From positions 124,001 through 188,000 of the forward strand of contig NZ_MRCM01000004.1 of NCBI RefSeq assembly GCF_002303885.1: 64,000 nucleotides of DNA. Reading direction: 5' to 3'. Below, in pieces: positions 18,284 to 26,840 of this stretch. How positions within the stretch are numbered: the stretch's first letter is position 1; the number at the start of each line of letters is the position of its first letter. A program made the translations under genes and the position numbers. This DNA comes from Flavobacterium sp. ACN2. GTDB taxonomy: Bacteria; Bacteroidota; Bacteroidia; Flavobacteriales; Flavobacteriaceae. The notes beneath the pieces are model-generated. The model was not told where the DNA came from and made no database searches. It saw only the letters and a program-made list of their open reading frames with translations.

Positions 18284-18859
18284 ATGGCAATAAATTTACA
18301 AAAAGGACAAAAAATTGATATAGGCCTCTCTAATATTACTGTTGGTTTAGGATGGGATCCAAATGAAGGAACTGGCCATGATTTTGATTTAGATGCTTCA
18401 GCCATTATGATTAATGCTGATAGAAAACTTTTAGGTGAAAGCTATTTTGTTTTTTATAATAATTTATCATCTCCAGATGGAGCTTTATTGCATACAGGTG
18501 ATGATCCAACTGGAGGAAATAGTGATGGAGACGATGATGAAGCGATAAAGGTAGATTTAGCTAAAATTAACGATGCAATAGAAGAAATCCTTTTTGTAGT
18601 TACAATTGAAGATTTTGAGCGCAGAAAGCAAAACTTTGGACAGGTCCGAAATTCTTATATTAGAATTGTTGACGATTCAAATGGTCAGGAGATTGCTAAA
18701 TATGAATTAGGAGAAGATTTTTCTATTGAAACAGGTGTTGAATTCGGAAGATTATATAAGAGAAATGGTAACTGGAGATTTGAGGCTTCAGGAATTGGCT
18801 ACAGAGCTGATTTAGGTTTCTTCTTAGAGAAATATTATTCGGGAGAAATAATTAAATAA
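18284..18859 (+). CDS. terD: TerD family protein (1)
   Basis: First gene of a seventeen-gene ter cluster. 191 residues, starting with the TerD N-terminus MAINLQKGQKIDI. The fold's Ca2+-binding acidic loops are clear: LGWDPNEGTGHDFDLDASA, and HTGDDPTGGNSDGDDDEAI near residue 75. TerD proteins are cytoplasmic beta-sandwich proteins that bind calcium and associate with the membrane in tellurite, stress and phage-response systems. It ends in a slightly longer tail than the other copies. Followed after nine bases, with a Shine-Dalgarno-like AAAGGAG, by the HAD gene. This copy is single, whereas the other four TerD genes form two pairs. Confidence 0.93.
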   Translation: MAINLQKGQKIDIGLSNITVGLGWDPNEGTGHDFDLDASAIMINADRKLLGESYFVFYNNLSSPDGALLHTGDDPTGGNSDGDDDEAIKVDLAKINDAIEEILFVVTIEDFERRKQNFGQVRNSYIRIVDDSNGQEIAKYELGEDFSIETGVEFGRLYKRNGNWRFEASGIGYRADLGFFLEKYYSGEIIK

Positions 18860-18868
18860 AGGAGATTC

Positions 18869-19534
18869 TTGAAAATAAATCATAAAAATTACAGCCATCT
18901 TTCTTTTGATTTATGGCTGACATTAATAAAATCAAATCCAGAATTTAAACAAAAAAGGAATCTGTTATTTAAGGACTTTTTTGAAATGGAGCATGGAATT
19001 GAAAGGGTAAATGAAGTCGTAAGATACTACGATGTTTTATGCAATAATATTAACGAAAAAACAGGATTAAATATTGATACGTACGAAATTTATTATTTAA
19101 TTTTAGCGGCTTTAAATGTTGATTTTGATAAAAATGGTACAGATCGCTTAAAGGAGTTTTACAGCCATACAGAAGAACTATTTTTAAAGTATAAGCCAGT
19201 TTTAATTTATTCTGATATCGAAAAGATGTTTAAAGAAGTAACTAATCAAGGTAAATCGATAAATATTTTGAGTAATACAGCATTTATTAAAGGAAAGGTT
19301 TTAAGAAAAATATTAGAACATTATGATCTGGCTGAATATTTAAAATTTCAGATATATTCTGATGAAGTCGGATTTTCAAAACCAAACACTGAAATTTTTA
19401 AATTGGTATTTGATGAAGTTAATAAATATAAAAAAATAGAAAAAAAGGATGTTTTACATATTGGCGATAATAGTATTGCTGATTATAATGGAGCATTAAA
19501 ATTTGGTTTTGATGCACATCTATTAAAAATATAA
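18869..19534 (+). CDS. HAD superfamily phosphatase in the ter cluster
   Basis: 221-residue haloacid-dehalogenase-type hydrolase with all four motifs. Motif I is FDLWLTL with the nucleophilic Asp. Motif II is ILSNTAF, motif III is the Lys in GFSKPNTEIF, and motif IV is HIGDNSIADYNGA. The start is TTG at 18869; no ATG lies near the expected N-terminus, and AAAGGAG stands eight bases upstream. Established knowledge: HAD enzymes are paired with phosphoribosyltransferases in many ter clusters and were proposed to make a nucleoside-like metabolite. The phosphoribosyltransferase gene follows after two bases, so the pair is translationally coupled. Confidence 0.88.
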   Translation: MKINHKNYSHLSFDLWLTLIKSNPEFKQKRNLLFKDFFEMEHGIERVNEVVRYYDVLCNNINEKTGLNIDTYEIYYLILAALNVDFDKNGTDRLKEFYSHTEELFLKYKPVLIYSDIEKMFKEVTNQGKSINILSNTAFIKGKVLRKILEHYDLAEYLKFQIYSDEVGFSKPNTEIFKLVFDEVNKYKKIEKKDVLHIGDNSIADYNGALKFGFDAHLLKI

Positions 19535-19536
19535 AA

Positions 19537-20343
19537 GTGAATATAAGCTATAGTTTACATAAAATTGTTGAAGAAGAAATCTGTCCTTTTAAAGAGACAG
19601 AATACAGCAGATTTAAATTTGGAGATAAGTTTTTTGCAGAGAAATTTGCAGAAGATCTTTTTGACGGATTTGTTGCTCAACATAAAGATTTAATTTTATC
19701 AAATAGAGACATTGTTATTTTACCAAGTCCTTATTTATCTATTCCAACTGCATCCAACTTTTTGTGCTATTATTTTAAAAAAGAACTAAACAGCTATTTG
19801 TTTAAAAATGGGAAAAAAGCTTGTATTGAATCTAAAATTTATAGAAATCAAACTTACGTAACAGATTACGGAAATTTAGATTTTGAACAGAGAGTAAAAT
19901 TAATATCGAATGATACGTATTACATCGATCGTAATTTTATTGAGGGCAAACTATGCATTTTTGTAGACGATATTAAAATAACAGGTAGCCACGAGCATAC
20001 AGTAAATAAAATTTTGGATCAGTATAATGTGAAAGGAGATTTTCTATTTGTTTACTACGCAGAATTGACTAATAAAGAGATTCATCCGAAAATAGAAAAT
20101 CATTACAATTATTTTGCGGTTAAAAACGTAGAAGACATTGTCTCTATTGTAAATAGTGAAGATTTTCAATACAATACGAGAATCGTAAAATATATATTAA
20201 GCCTGGATGACAAACAATTTGCTTATTTAATTTCTAATATTTCTAGAAAGAAAAGTAACGAATTATTTCATCTTGCAATTAGTAATAATTATCACCAGAT
20301 TTTAGAATATCAAAACAATATTAACGTAATAAAAATAGATTAG
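19537..20343 (+). CDS. Phosphoribosyltransferase-like protein in the ter cluster
   Basis: 268-residue protein with a type I phosphoribosyltransferase core. The PRPP-binding loop is seen as CIFVDDIKITGSHEHTV, where VDD and TGS are the expected acidic pair and phosphate loop. A long N-terminal part precedes it (ILPSPYLSIPTASNFLCYYF is a substrate-side helix). The start is GTG at 19537, two bases after the HAD stop. With the HAD protein it forms the predicted biosynthetic module of Ter systems. The product is unknown. The C-terminal 60 residues are helical and match no family I recognise. Confidence 0.82.
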   Translation: MNISYSLHKIVEEEICPFKETEYSRFKFGDKFFAEKFAEDLFDGFVAQHKDLILSNRDIVILPSPYLSIPTASNFLCYYFKKELNSYLFKNGKKACIESKIYRNQTYVTDYGNLDFEQRVKLISNDTYYIDRNFIEGKLCIFVDDIKITGSHEHTVNKILDQYNVKGDFLFVYYAELTNKEIHPKIENHYNYFAVKNVEDIVSIVNSEDFQYNTRIVKYILSLDDKQFAYLISNISRKKSNELFHLAISNNYHQILEYQNNINVIKID

Positions 20344-20346
20344 ATT

Positions 20347-20901
20347 ATGGCTATTAATTTACAGAAAGGACAAAGAGAAAATATTAATGCACCAAAATTT
20401 ACAATTGGTCTAGGATGGGATACAAACAACAGTAGTACAGGTTCTAGTTTCGATCTTGATGCTTCGGCTTTTATTGTTGGTGCTAACGGAAAAATATTAT
20501 CCGATTCTCATTTTATCTTTTACAATAATCTAAAAGCTCCAGACGAATCTGTTATTCACACAGGGGATAATTTAACAGGAGATGGAGACGGTGATGATGA
20601 GCAAATTAAAATAGATTTAACTAAAATAAATCCCGCTGTAAAAGAAGTTTGTATCGTGGTTACAATTCATGATGCTCAAGAAAGAAGACAGAATTTTGGA
20701 CAAGTGCGTAATTCATTCATTCGTATTGTAGATGATTCTAACAATACAGAAATGGTTAAATATGAATTGGAAGAAGATTTCTCTATCGAAACTGCAGTTG
20801 AATTTGGAAGAATTTACAATAAAGATGGGCAGTGGAAATTTGAAGCAATGGGTGTTGGAATGAAAGGCGGATTGGAAGATTATTTAAATAAATATAACTA
20901 A
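20347..20901 (+). CDS. terD: TerD family protein (2)
   Basis: 184-residue TerD protein starting MAINLQKGQRENINAPKFTI. The acidic Ca2+ loops are intact (SSFDLDASAF; HTGDNLTGDGDGDDEQI). It is nearly the same protein as TerD (4) at 23613, sharing the ending MKGGLEDYLNKYN with one change. It lies three bases after the phosphoribosyltransferase stop and three bases before the next TerD gene, so it is tightly operonic. Confidence 0.94.
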   Translation: MAINLQKGQRENINAPKFTIGLGWDTNNSSTGSSFDLDASAFIVGANGKILSDSHFIFYNNLKAPDESVIHTGDNLTGDGDGDDEQIKIDLTKINPAVKEVCIVVTIHDAQERRQNFGQVRNSFIRIVDDSNNTEMVKYELEEDFSIETAVEFGRIYNKDGQWKFEAMGVGMKGGLEDYLNKYN

Positions 20902-20904
20902 GAT

Positions 20905-21513
20905 ATGGCAATTAATTTAGAAAAAGGACAACGTATTAATCTTGAAAAAAGTAATGGCTCAAAACTAGTAAACATCTGTGTAGGTGTGAATTGGGGAGCA
21001 ATCGAGAAAAAAGGTTTTTTTGGCACAAAAAAAGAAGCAGTAGATCTAGATGCTAGCTGTGCTGTTTATGACGACAAGAAAAATCATATTGATTCGGTAA
21101 ACTTTAGAAAATTAATTTCTAATGATCGTGCAATTAAACACAGTGGAGATGATTTAACGGGAGATTTAAATGGTGACGACGGATTGGATAATGAAGTTAT
21201 CACTTTAGATTTTTCTCAGTTAACGCCTTCTGCAAGTCATGTTGCGTTTTTTATAAACAGTTTTAGAGGTCAGGATTTTAAAGATATTCCTTTCGCATCT
21301 ATCAGAATATACGAAGGGACTCCAACTAGAGTAACTCAAGAATTTGCGCGTTACGATGTTGCAAATGATGCTTCATTTGCCGGTAACGTATCCATGATTT
21401 TAGGTGTTTTTTATAAAAGAAACGACGAATGGAAATTTAACGCAGTTGGAGTACCAACAAGCGATAAAAAATTAGAACAAACTATTGTTACAATTCAACA
21501 GAATCACTTATAA
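20905..21513 (+). CDS. TerD family protein (3), divergent type
   Basis: 202-residue TerD relative of a second subtype, beginning MAINLEKGQRINLEK, with NICVGVNWGAIEKKGFFGTKK in place of the short LGWD loop. The acidic calcium loop is present (HSGDDLTGDLNGDDGLDNE). This subtype, close in shape to TerX-like proteins, also occurs at 24184. It stands between TerD (2) and the TelA gene with three- and five-base gaps. Confidence 0.9.
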   Translation: MAINLEKGQRINLEKSNGSKLVNICVGVNWGAIEKKGFFGTKKEAVDLDASCAVYDDKKNHIDSVNFRKLISNDRAIKHSGDDLTGDLNGDDGLDNEVITLDFSQLTPSASHVAFFINSFRGQDFKDIPFASIRIYEGTPTRVTQEFARYDVANDASFAGNVSMILGVFYKRNDEWKFNAVGVPTSDKKLEQTIVTIQQNHL

Positions 21514-21518
21514 AAATC

Positions 21519-22604
21519 ATGGAGAATCAATTAGTTACTCAGGAGAATACTGCTTTGATTGATAAAGATGGAAATGTAAATTTAGCTTCAATTACAGAAG
21601 CGGAAGTAAATAGTTATAAAAGCATTTCAAACCAATTGAATGAAAATGACGCCAATTCGATTCTGAATTATGGTGCAGAAATTCAAAATTCTATTGCTAA
21701 ACAAAGTGATAATTTCTTAACGAATGTAAGAACTTATAATTCTGGCGAAGTAGGAGGTTTGATTAATGATTTATTAACTGAACTTAATTATATTGATGTA
21801 GAGCAGTTAAATCAAAGTCCATTTAAAAGATTTATATCAAAAGTTCCATTGCTTAATAAGTTTATTATTGACGTAAAAAAATTATTTCAGGAATACGACA
21901 GAATTACTGTAAATATTGATAAAATCAGTAATAAGGTAAAAGCAGGAATGATTAATTCTGTGAAAGATAACAGCGCACTTCAAACTATGTTTGATGGGAA
22001 TGTGAATCTTATCAAAGAAATGGAAAAACACATTATTGCAGGACAAATTCGTTTTAAAGAATTAAACGAAGAGCTTGCTGTAATGGAAGCAAATAGCGCT
22101 CAATATCAGGATTATCAAATATCAGATAAAAGAACTTTCATCAATCGTTTAGACAAACGTCTGGCAGATATGAAGATTGTACGTTTTATCATGTTACAGT
22201 CTTTAGCGCAAATTAGAGTTGTGCAAAACAATAATACTTCTATTGCAGAAAAAGCACAGTCTATACTGACTACAACAATGCCAGTTTGGAAAAATCAGCT
22301 TACTCTTGCGGTGGCACTTCAAAGACAAAAACAAAATATAGAAGTACAAAGAAAAGTATCAGAAACAACAAATACTATTTTACAGAAAAATGCTGAAATG
22401 CTGAAACAAAATAGTATTGAAGTGGCTAAAGAAAACGAAAATACAGTCGTTTCTCTTGAAACGCTTAAGATGACAACGAAATCTTTGATTGATACTTTGA
22501 CAGAAGTAAAGCAAATTCATGAGCAAGGTGCAGAAACCAGAAGACAACTTGATGCCGGTTTACAAAGTCTAGAACAAGAATTGAAAAAAGGTGTTGTAAG
22601 CTAA
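21519..22604 (+). CDS. TelA/KlaA family toxic anion resistance protein
   Basis: 361-residue protein of the TelA family, associated with tellurite and toxic-anion resistance and with cell-envelope stress. It is almost entirely helical, with long coiled-coil segments (KMEKHIIAGQIRFKELNEEL region and the C-terminal QGAETRRQLDAGLQSLEQEL). The family core IVRFIMLQSLAQIRVVQNN and MPVWKNQLTLAVALQRQK is clear. The biochemical role of TelA is unknown; presence inside Ter clusters is a known association. It lies between a TerD pair and an unknown gene that is also between TerD genes. Confidence 0.88.
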   Translation: MENQLVTQENTALIDKDGNVNLASITEAEVNSYKSISNQLNENDANSILNYGAEIQNSIAKQSDNFLTNVRTYNSGEVGGLINDLLTELNYIDVEQLNQSPFKRFISKVPLLNKFIIDVKKLFQEYDRITVNIDKISNKVKAGMINSVKDNSALQTMFDGNVNLIKEMEKHIIAGQIRFKELNEELAVMEANSAQYQDYQISDKRTFINRLDKRLADMKIVRFIMLQSLAQIRVVQNNNTSIAEKAQSILTTTMPVWKNQLTLAVALQRQKQNIEVQRKVSETTNTILQKNAEMLKQNSIEVAKENENTVVSLETLKMTTKSLIDTLTEVKQIHEQGAETRRQLDAGLQSLEQELKKGVVS

Positions 22605-22639
22605 GATTAATAAAAATTGAATGTTTGGAAATTAAATAA

Positions 22640-23605
22640 ATGCAGGAGGAAGAGGAAAGATATCTTGAAATAATAAAAGAGAGTAATAGAAAATTAGTGG
22701 TTTTAGAATTGTTAGCCAATTTCTTTAATCACAAGGATCTTGTTGGAGTTTTGGTACGAACAAAAATCATTCACAAACTCTTCGAAAAAAATAGAATTTT
22801 AGATATTAATAAACTGGAACTTTTTCATATTCAATATACTAACAGTTTAATTGATTTGTTTCAAAAACTAAAAAAATCAAAAGAACAGCAGTATGTTTTA
22901 ATTTCAGATGAGATTTATATTAACGAAGATATTTTAGCAAAATTAAAATCGGAAATCGGGGAGACAAAGCTTGCAAAACAACTGCAGCTTCATGCTCAAA
23001 ATATGTCAAGAAAGATAGAAGAACTCTATCAATTGTTTGTTACAGAAAAAGATGTTTTTTTCAATTGGAATGATTTGTTGACTTTCTCACAAAGCATTCA
23101 AGCAGAATATTATAGAGAAATTACTATTGATCAATACGAGAAGCTTTCGCAGTTTAATAAAAGTGTATATGAAAATGCACACGCACGATTTGAAAGAAAG
23201 CTTTTAGGACGACTAAATATTTTAGGTTTTAAGATCAAATTTTGTTGCGGATTAGTTTGTAATAATGAGATTATAGAAGTTTATGAATTCAGGGATTCTA
23301 ATGACAAATTTGTTTTTGTTGCTAACGAAAAATCATTCTATTTCTTAAATGAAGAAGCTGTAAAAGGAATTGATCTTTCTAAAAATGATTCTTCTAAACA
23401 AATTATTATAAAAGGGCTGAAAAATAAAAATGCGGACCTAAAAAATGAACTTAGTACGATAAAAACAACACTGCCTGAAAGTGTTTTAGAAGTGCTAAAT
23501 GAATATCTAGAAAAAATTTCGTCTGTCGATTTTCTGGATGAATTACAGAATGTTGATGAACAGACTAATATTTTAAAAACAATGTTGAATATTAATATTA
23601 ATTAA
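22640..23605 (+). CDS. Unknown helical protein in the ter cluster
   Basis: I do not recognise this 321-residue protein. It is mostly helical, with long charged segments and no signal peptide or membrane helix. A central stretch reads KFCCGLVCNNEIIEVYEF, with three cysteines, followed by a short beta-rich part (DKFVFVANEKSFYFLNEEA) and a C-terminal coiled coil. It sits 35 bases after telA and seven bases before a TerD gene. Context says it belongs to the Ter system, perhaps as a TelA partner. It is the largest component without an assigned family in the cluster. Confidence 0.85.
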   Translation: MQEEEERYLEIIKESNRKLVVLELLANFFNHKDLVGVLVRTKIIHKLFEKNRILDINKLELFHIQYTNSLIDLFQKLKKSKEQQYVLISDEIYINEDILAKLKSEIGETKLAKQLQLHAQNMSRKIEELYQLFVTEKDVFFNWNDLLTFSQSIQAEYYREITIDQYEKLSQFNKSVYENAHARFERKLLGRLNILGFKIKFCCGLVCNNEIIEVYEFRDSNDKFVFVANEKSFYFLNEEAVKGIDLSKNDSSKQIIIKGLKNKNADLKNELSTIKTTLPESVLEVLNEYLEKISSVDFLDELQNVDEQTNILKTMLNININ

Positions 23606-23612
23606 AAATAAA

Positions 23613-24164
23613 ATGGCAATTAACTTAGAGAAAGGACAAAGACAAAGTATCGATGCTCCAAAATTTACTGTTGGATTAGGATGGGATAGTAATTCAAGTA
23701 GCACAGGATCAAGTTTTGATTTGGATGCTTCAGTTTTTTTAGTTGGTGCAAATGGAAAAATTCCGAATGACAATCATTTTATTTATTACAATAACTTAAA
23801 ATCACCTGACCAAGCAGTTACTCACGCAGGTGATAACTTAACAGGAGATGGTGACGGCGATGATGAAAAAGTATACATCGACTTATCTAAAATTTCTCCA
23901 GAAGTTCACGAAATCTGTTTTGTGGTTACCATTCACCATGCTGATACAAAAAGACAAAATTTTGGACAAATTAGAAATTCATTTATTAGAATTTTAGATC
24001 AAGCTAATGTTGAGTTAGTTAAGTATGAGCTTGACGAAGATTTTTCTATAGAAACGGCTGTCGAATTTGGTAGAATTTACAAAAGAAACGAAGAGTGGAA
24101 ATTTGAAGCTGTTGGGATTGGAATGAAAGGCGGTTTACAAGATTACTTAAATAAATATAATTAA
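23613..24164 (+). CDS. terD: TerD family protein (4), twin of TerD (2)
   Basis: 183-residue TerD protein, starting MAINLEKGQRQSIDAPKFTV, with Ca2+ loops SSFDLDASVF and HAGDNLTGDGDGDDEKV. Aligned over its full length with the protein at 20347, the two differ by scattered substitutions only. Together with the next gene it repeats the TerD (2)-TerD (3) pair, so an ancestral two-gene unit was duplicated around telA and the unknown gene. Confidence 0.94.
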   Translation: MAINLEKGQRQSIDAPKFTVGLGWDSNSSSTGSSFDLDASVFLVGANGKIPNDNHFIYYNNLKSPDQAVTHAGDNLTGDGDGDDEKVYIDLSKISPEVHEICFVVTIHHADTKRQNFGQIRNSFIRILDQANVELVKYELDEDFSIETAVEFGRIYKRNEEWKFEAVGIGMKGGLQDYLNKYN

Positions 24165-24183
24165 TTTTAAAACATTAACTCAA

Positions 24184-24843
24184 ATGGCAATTAACTTAAC
24201 CAAAGGTCAAAAAATTGATTTAAGAAAAACTAGTGGTGAAACATTAACCAACTTCTGTGTTGGAGTAAACTGGGGAGCTATTGAAACAAAAGGCTTTTTA
24301 GGATTATCAAAAAATGTAGTGGATATTGATTTAGATTTAAGCTGTGTATTAATCGACGATCAAAACAAACTATGTGATCATTTGTATTCCCCACTTTACA
24401 GAGTAGAAGTTTTACAACAATTTGGTTTGCCAAAAGGTAAATTGATAAGTGTAGATGGTGCATTGAAGCATACCGGTGATGACCTTGCAGGTGATACAGG
24501 CGGCGACGATGGTTTGGATAATGAAATTATTACAGTTGACCTTTCTAAAGTTGATGCCAAAGTAAATCAGATATTTTTCTTTTTGAATAATGCAGGAAAA
24601 GAAGACTTTTCTCAAATTCCTTATGCAAAAATTAGAATGTATGAAGGAACTCCAACAAAAGTAGTTTCTGAATTTGCGTCGTATAATGTAGCCGCAGACC
24701 GTCAATACGTAAACAAGCGTTCTATTATTATGGGTAAATTGTACAAACGTAATGGAGAATGGAAATTCAGCGCAATTGGAGATCCAACAGACGATACTTT
24801 TTTAGGACAGACTATTCATAAAATAGTTCAATCTTACCTATAA
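24184..24843 (+). CDS. TerD family protein (5), twin of TerD (3)
   Basis: 219-residue TerD relative of the second subtype: MAINLTKGQKIDLRK, FCVGVNWGAIETKGFLG, and the acidic loop HTGDDLAGDTGGDDGLDNE. Compared with the protein at 20905 it carries an insertion of about 17 residues before that loop (around LYSPLYRVEVLQQFGLPKGK). It is the last gene of the first half of the cluster; a hairpin follows before the vWA genes. Confidence 0.9.
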   Translation: MAINLTKGQKIDLRKTSGETLTNFCVGVNWGAIETKGFLGLSKNVVDIDLDLSCVLIDDQNKLCDHLYSPLYRVEVLQQFGLPKGKLISVDGALKHTGDDLAGDTGGDDGLDNEIITVDLSKVDAKVNQIFFFLNNAGKEDFSQIPYAKIRMYEGTPTKVVSEFASYNVAADRQYVNKRSIIMGKLYKRNGEWKFSAIGDPTDDTFLGQTIHKIVQSYL

Positions 24844-24865
24844 ATCGAAAACATTCATGGATTAG

Positions 24866-24907
24866 AGTTTCTCAGGTGATAGATCTGTTTATCAAGCTGA
24901 GAAACTT
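24866..24907 (+). promoter_or_regulatory. Hairpin between the two halves of the ter cluster
   Basis: AGTTTCTCAG at 24867-24876 pairs with CTGAGAAACT at 24897-24906, with an inner GATA/TATC pairing. No T run follows, so it is more like an attenuator or RNA-processing site than a full terminator. It lies in the 177-base gap before the first terY gene, the largest gap in the cluster. Confidence 0.5.
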
Positions 24908-25020
24908 ATAATATTTTCATGCATTATTTCATTTTTAGTAGCGACTTTAAAAAGAAGCTCTAATATTTATAGCGCTTTTGAAACTTCAACCTATAATATT
25001 CCTGTATAAATCGTTATATC

Positions 25021-25659
25021 ATGAGAAGACTGCCTGTATATTTACTTTTAGACACATCTGGTTCAATGACTGGCGAACCTATTGAAGCCGTTAAAAACGG
25101 TGTGCAAATGATGATCAGTTCGTTGCGACAAAATCCGCAAGCCATAGAAACTGCTTTTTTGAGTGTCATTACTTTTGACAGTACGGCACAGCAGATTATT
25201 CCATTAACCGATTTGGCATCTTTTCAAATGGTTGATTTAAAAGCGACTGGAGTTACGGCTTTAGGCGATGCTTTAAAATTGACTGCACAGAAAATAGAAA
25301 CTGAAGTTGCAAAAACAACCACAGAGCAAAAAGGCGATTGGAAACCATTAGTATTTATTATGACTGACGGAATTCCGACAGATAATTGGGAAAACGGTCT
25401 GGCAGAATTTAAAAAAGTAAAAACAGCTTTTACGGTTGCTTGTGCAGCGGGAGGCGGTGCAGATACCAATGTTCTAAAACAAATTACCGATACTGTAGTA
25501 AGTTTAGAAAACGCAGATAGCGCTAGTATTGGCAAGTTTTTTCAATGGGTAACAGCTTCAATTGGTGTAACTTCTACAAAAATTGAAGATTTAGGCAGAG
25601 AATTTACAAATGTAAAAGAATTACCTCCGCCACCATCTGAATTAAACATTGTGGTTTAA
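25021..25659 (+). CDS. terY: TerY-type vWA domain protein (1)
   Basis: 212-residue cytoplasmic von Willebrand factor A protein of the TerY type. The metal-ion-dependent adhesion site is complete: DTSGSM near residue 10, the Thr in GVTALGDAL, and MTDGIPTD. The C-terminus ends in the proline-rich ELPPPPSELNIVV. TerY proteins act with a kinase and a PP2C phosphatase in Ter systems. The next gene is a second copy 77 bases on. Confidence 0.93.
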   Translation: MRRLPVYLLLDTSGSMTGEPIEAVKNGVQMMISSLRQNPQAIETAFLSVITFDSTAQQIIPLTDLASFQMVDLKATGVTALGDALKLTAQKIETEVAKTTTEQKGDWKPLVFIMTDGIPTDNWENGLAEFKKVKTAFTVACAAGGGADTNVLKQITDTVVSLENADSASIGKFFQWVTASIGVTSTKIEDLGREFTNVKELPPPPSELNIVV

Positions 25660-25736
25660 ATTCAGTAAAAGGCGGGGTTGTACCGTCTAATTAATAGTTC
25701 ACGAATTCATTGTTTTACTAGTTTTTAAAAATTATT

Positions 25737-26372
25737 ATGAGAAGACTACCAGTATATTTTTTGCTAGACACTTCGGGTTCAATGTACGGAGAGCCAATTC
25801 AAGCTTTGAATAATGCTTTAAGTGGTATGATTAATACATTGCGTTCAGACGCGCAAGCATTAGATTCTCTTTGGATTAGTATTATAACCTACGACAGAGA
25901 AGTAAAAGAAATTGTACCCTTAACCGAATTGGTTCATTTTCAGCTTCCTGAAATAACTTGTCCGCAAAGTGGTCCAACCAATACGGGAGCAGGTTTAGAT
26001 TTTGTAATTCAGAAAGTAAAAACAGAAGTTATAAAAGGATCTGCAACTTTAAAAGGCGACTGGAAACCATTATTATTTGTTTTTACAGACGGAAAACCAT
26101 CAGATATTCAATTCTACAGAGAAAAAATTCAAGAAATTAAAGCCTTAAATTTTGGTGCAGTTGTAGGTTGTGCGGCCGGACATATGGCCAACGACAGTAT
26201 TTTAAAGGAACTTACAGACAATGTTGTCCATTTAGATTCTGCTGATAGTTCTACTTTAAAGCAATTTTTTAAATGGGTTTCTGAAACTATCGAACAAGGA
26301 AATAAAAGCCAGGGAACAGGAGAAAGTGTAACGCTTCCGCCACCGCCAAGCGAAATAACAGTTGTGATTTAA
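25737..26372 (+). CDS. terY: TerY-type vWA domain protein (2)
   Basis: 211-residue paralogue of the preceding gene with an intact MIDAS (DTSGSMYGEP, TNTGAGLDF, FTDGKPSD) and the same LPPPPSEITVVI tail. The shared proline-rich ending in both proteins may be a docking tail. It is followed by two small genes of unknown function before the third vWA gene. Confidence 0.93.
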   Translation: MRRLPVYFLLDTSGSMYGEPIQALNNALSGMINTLRSDAQALDSLWISIITYDREVKEIVPLTELVHFQLPEITCPQSGPTNTGAGLDFVIQKVKTEVIKGSATLKGDWKPLLFVFTDGKPSDIQFYREKIQEIKALNFGAVVGCAAGHMANDSILKELTDNVVHLDSADSSTLKQFFKWVSETIEQGNKSQGTGESVTLPPPPSEITVVI

Positions 26373-26381
26373 TTAAAAAAA

Positions 26382-26840
26382 ATGCTTGATATGCTATTTA
26401 CATTTTCAAAAGTGCTTATACATGTTGCCACAGCAGTGGATGAAGCTTATTATGAAGGAAAAGAAAATGAGCTTGAAAATTTAGAGCAAACTTCAGATGA
26501 GATATTAGACACCATGAATATAGATAATATCAATATGTGTTACGGGACAACAGGTATTGAAGATTTCAATATTAAAAATGTAGAGCAGATCTTAAAGCAG
26601 AATTACATTAAAAAGGATTTTATTATCCACGATGTAATTGTTAGAAAAAGTTGTGCTTATTTAAAAGTGAAACATGATATACCTTTAAATGGAGGAAATA
26701 AATGTTATGGCGCTTGTTTCTCTATAAATTATATGCAACCAAATAACGGAATAGCAGTTTACGGCTATCCAACCAAAAATACCGCAGAAAGAGAGGCTTT
26801 TAAGGAAATAGCGAGCGAGATAATCAAGGCACTTTCATAA
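26382..26840 (+). CDS. Unknown small protein in the ter cluster
   Basis: 152 residues, not recognised. It starts with a hydrophobic stretch (MLDMLFTFSKVLIHVATAV) that is too polar at its end to be a certain signal anchor, followed by an acidic region (ENELENLEQTSDEIL) and an alpha/beta C-terminal half with four cysteines (MCYG, KSCAY, KCYGACF). It lies nine bases after the second terY and overlaps the next gene by one base (TAATG), so the two are translationally coupled. Confidence 0.75.
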   Translation: MLDMLFTFSKVLIHVATAVDEAYYEGKENELENLEQTSDEILDTMNIDNINMCYGTTGIEDFNIKNVEQILKQNYIKKDFIIHDVIVRKSCAYLKVKHDIPLNGGNKCYGACFSINYMQPNNGIAVYGYPTKNTAEREAFKEIASEIIKALS

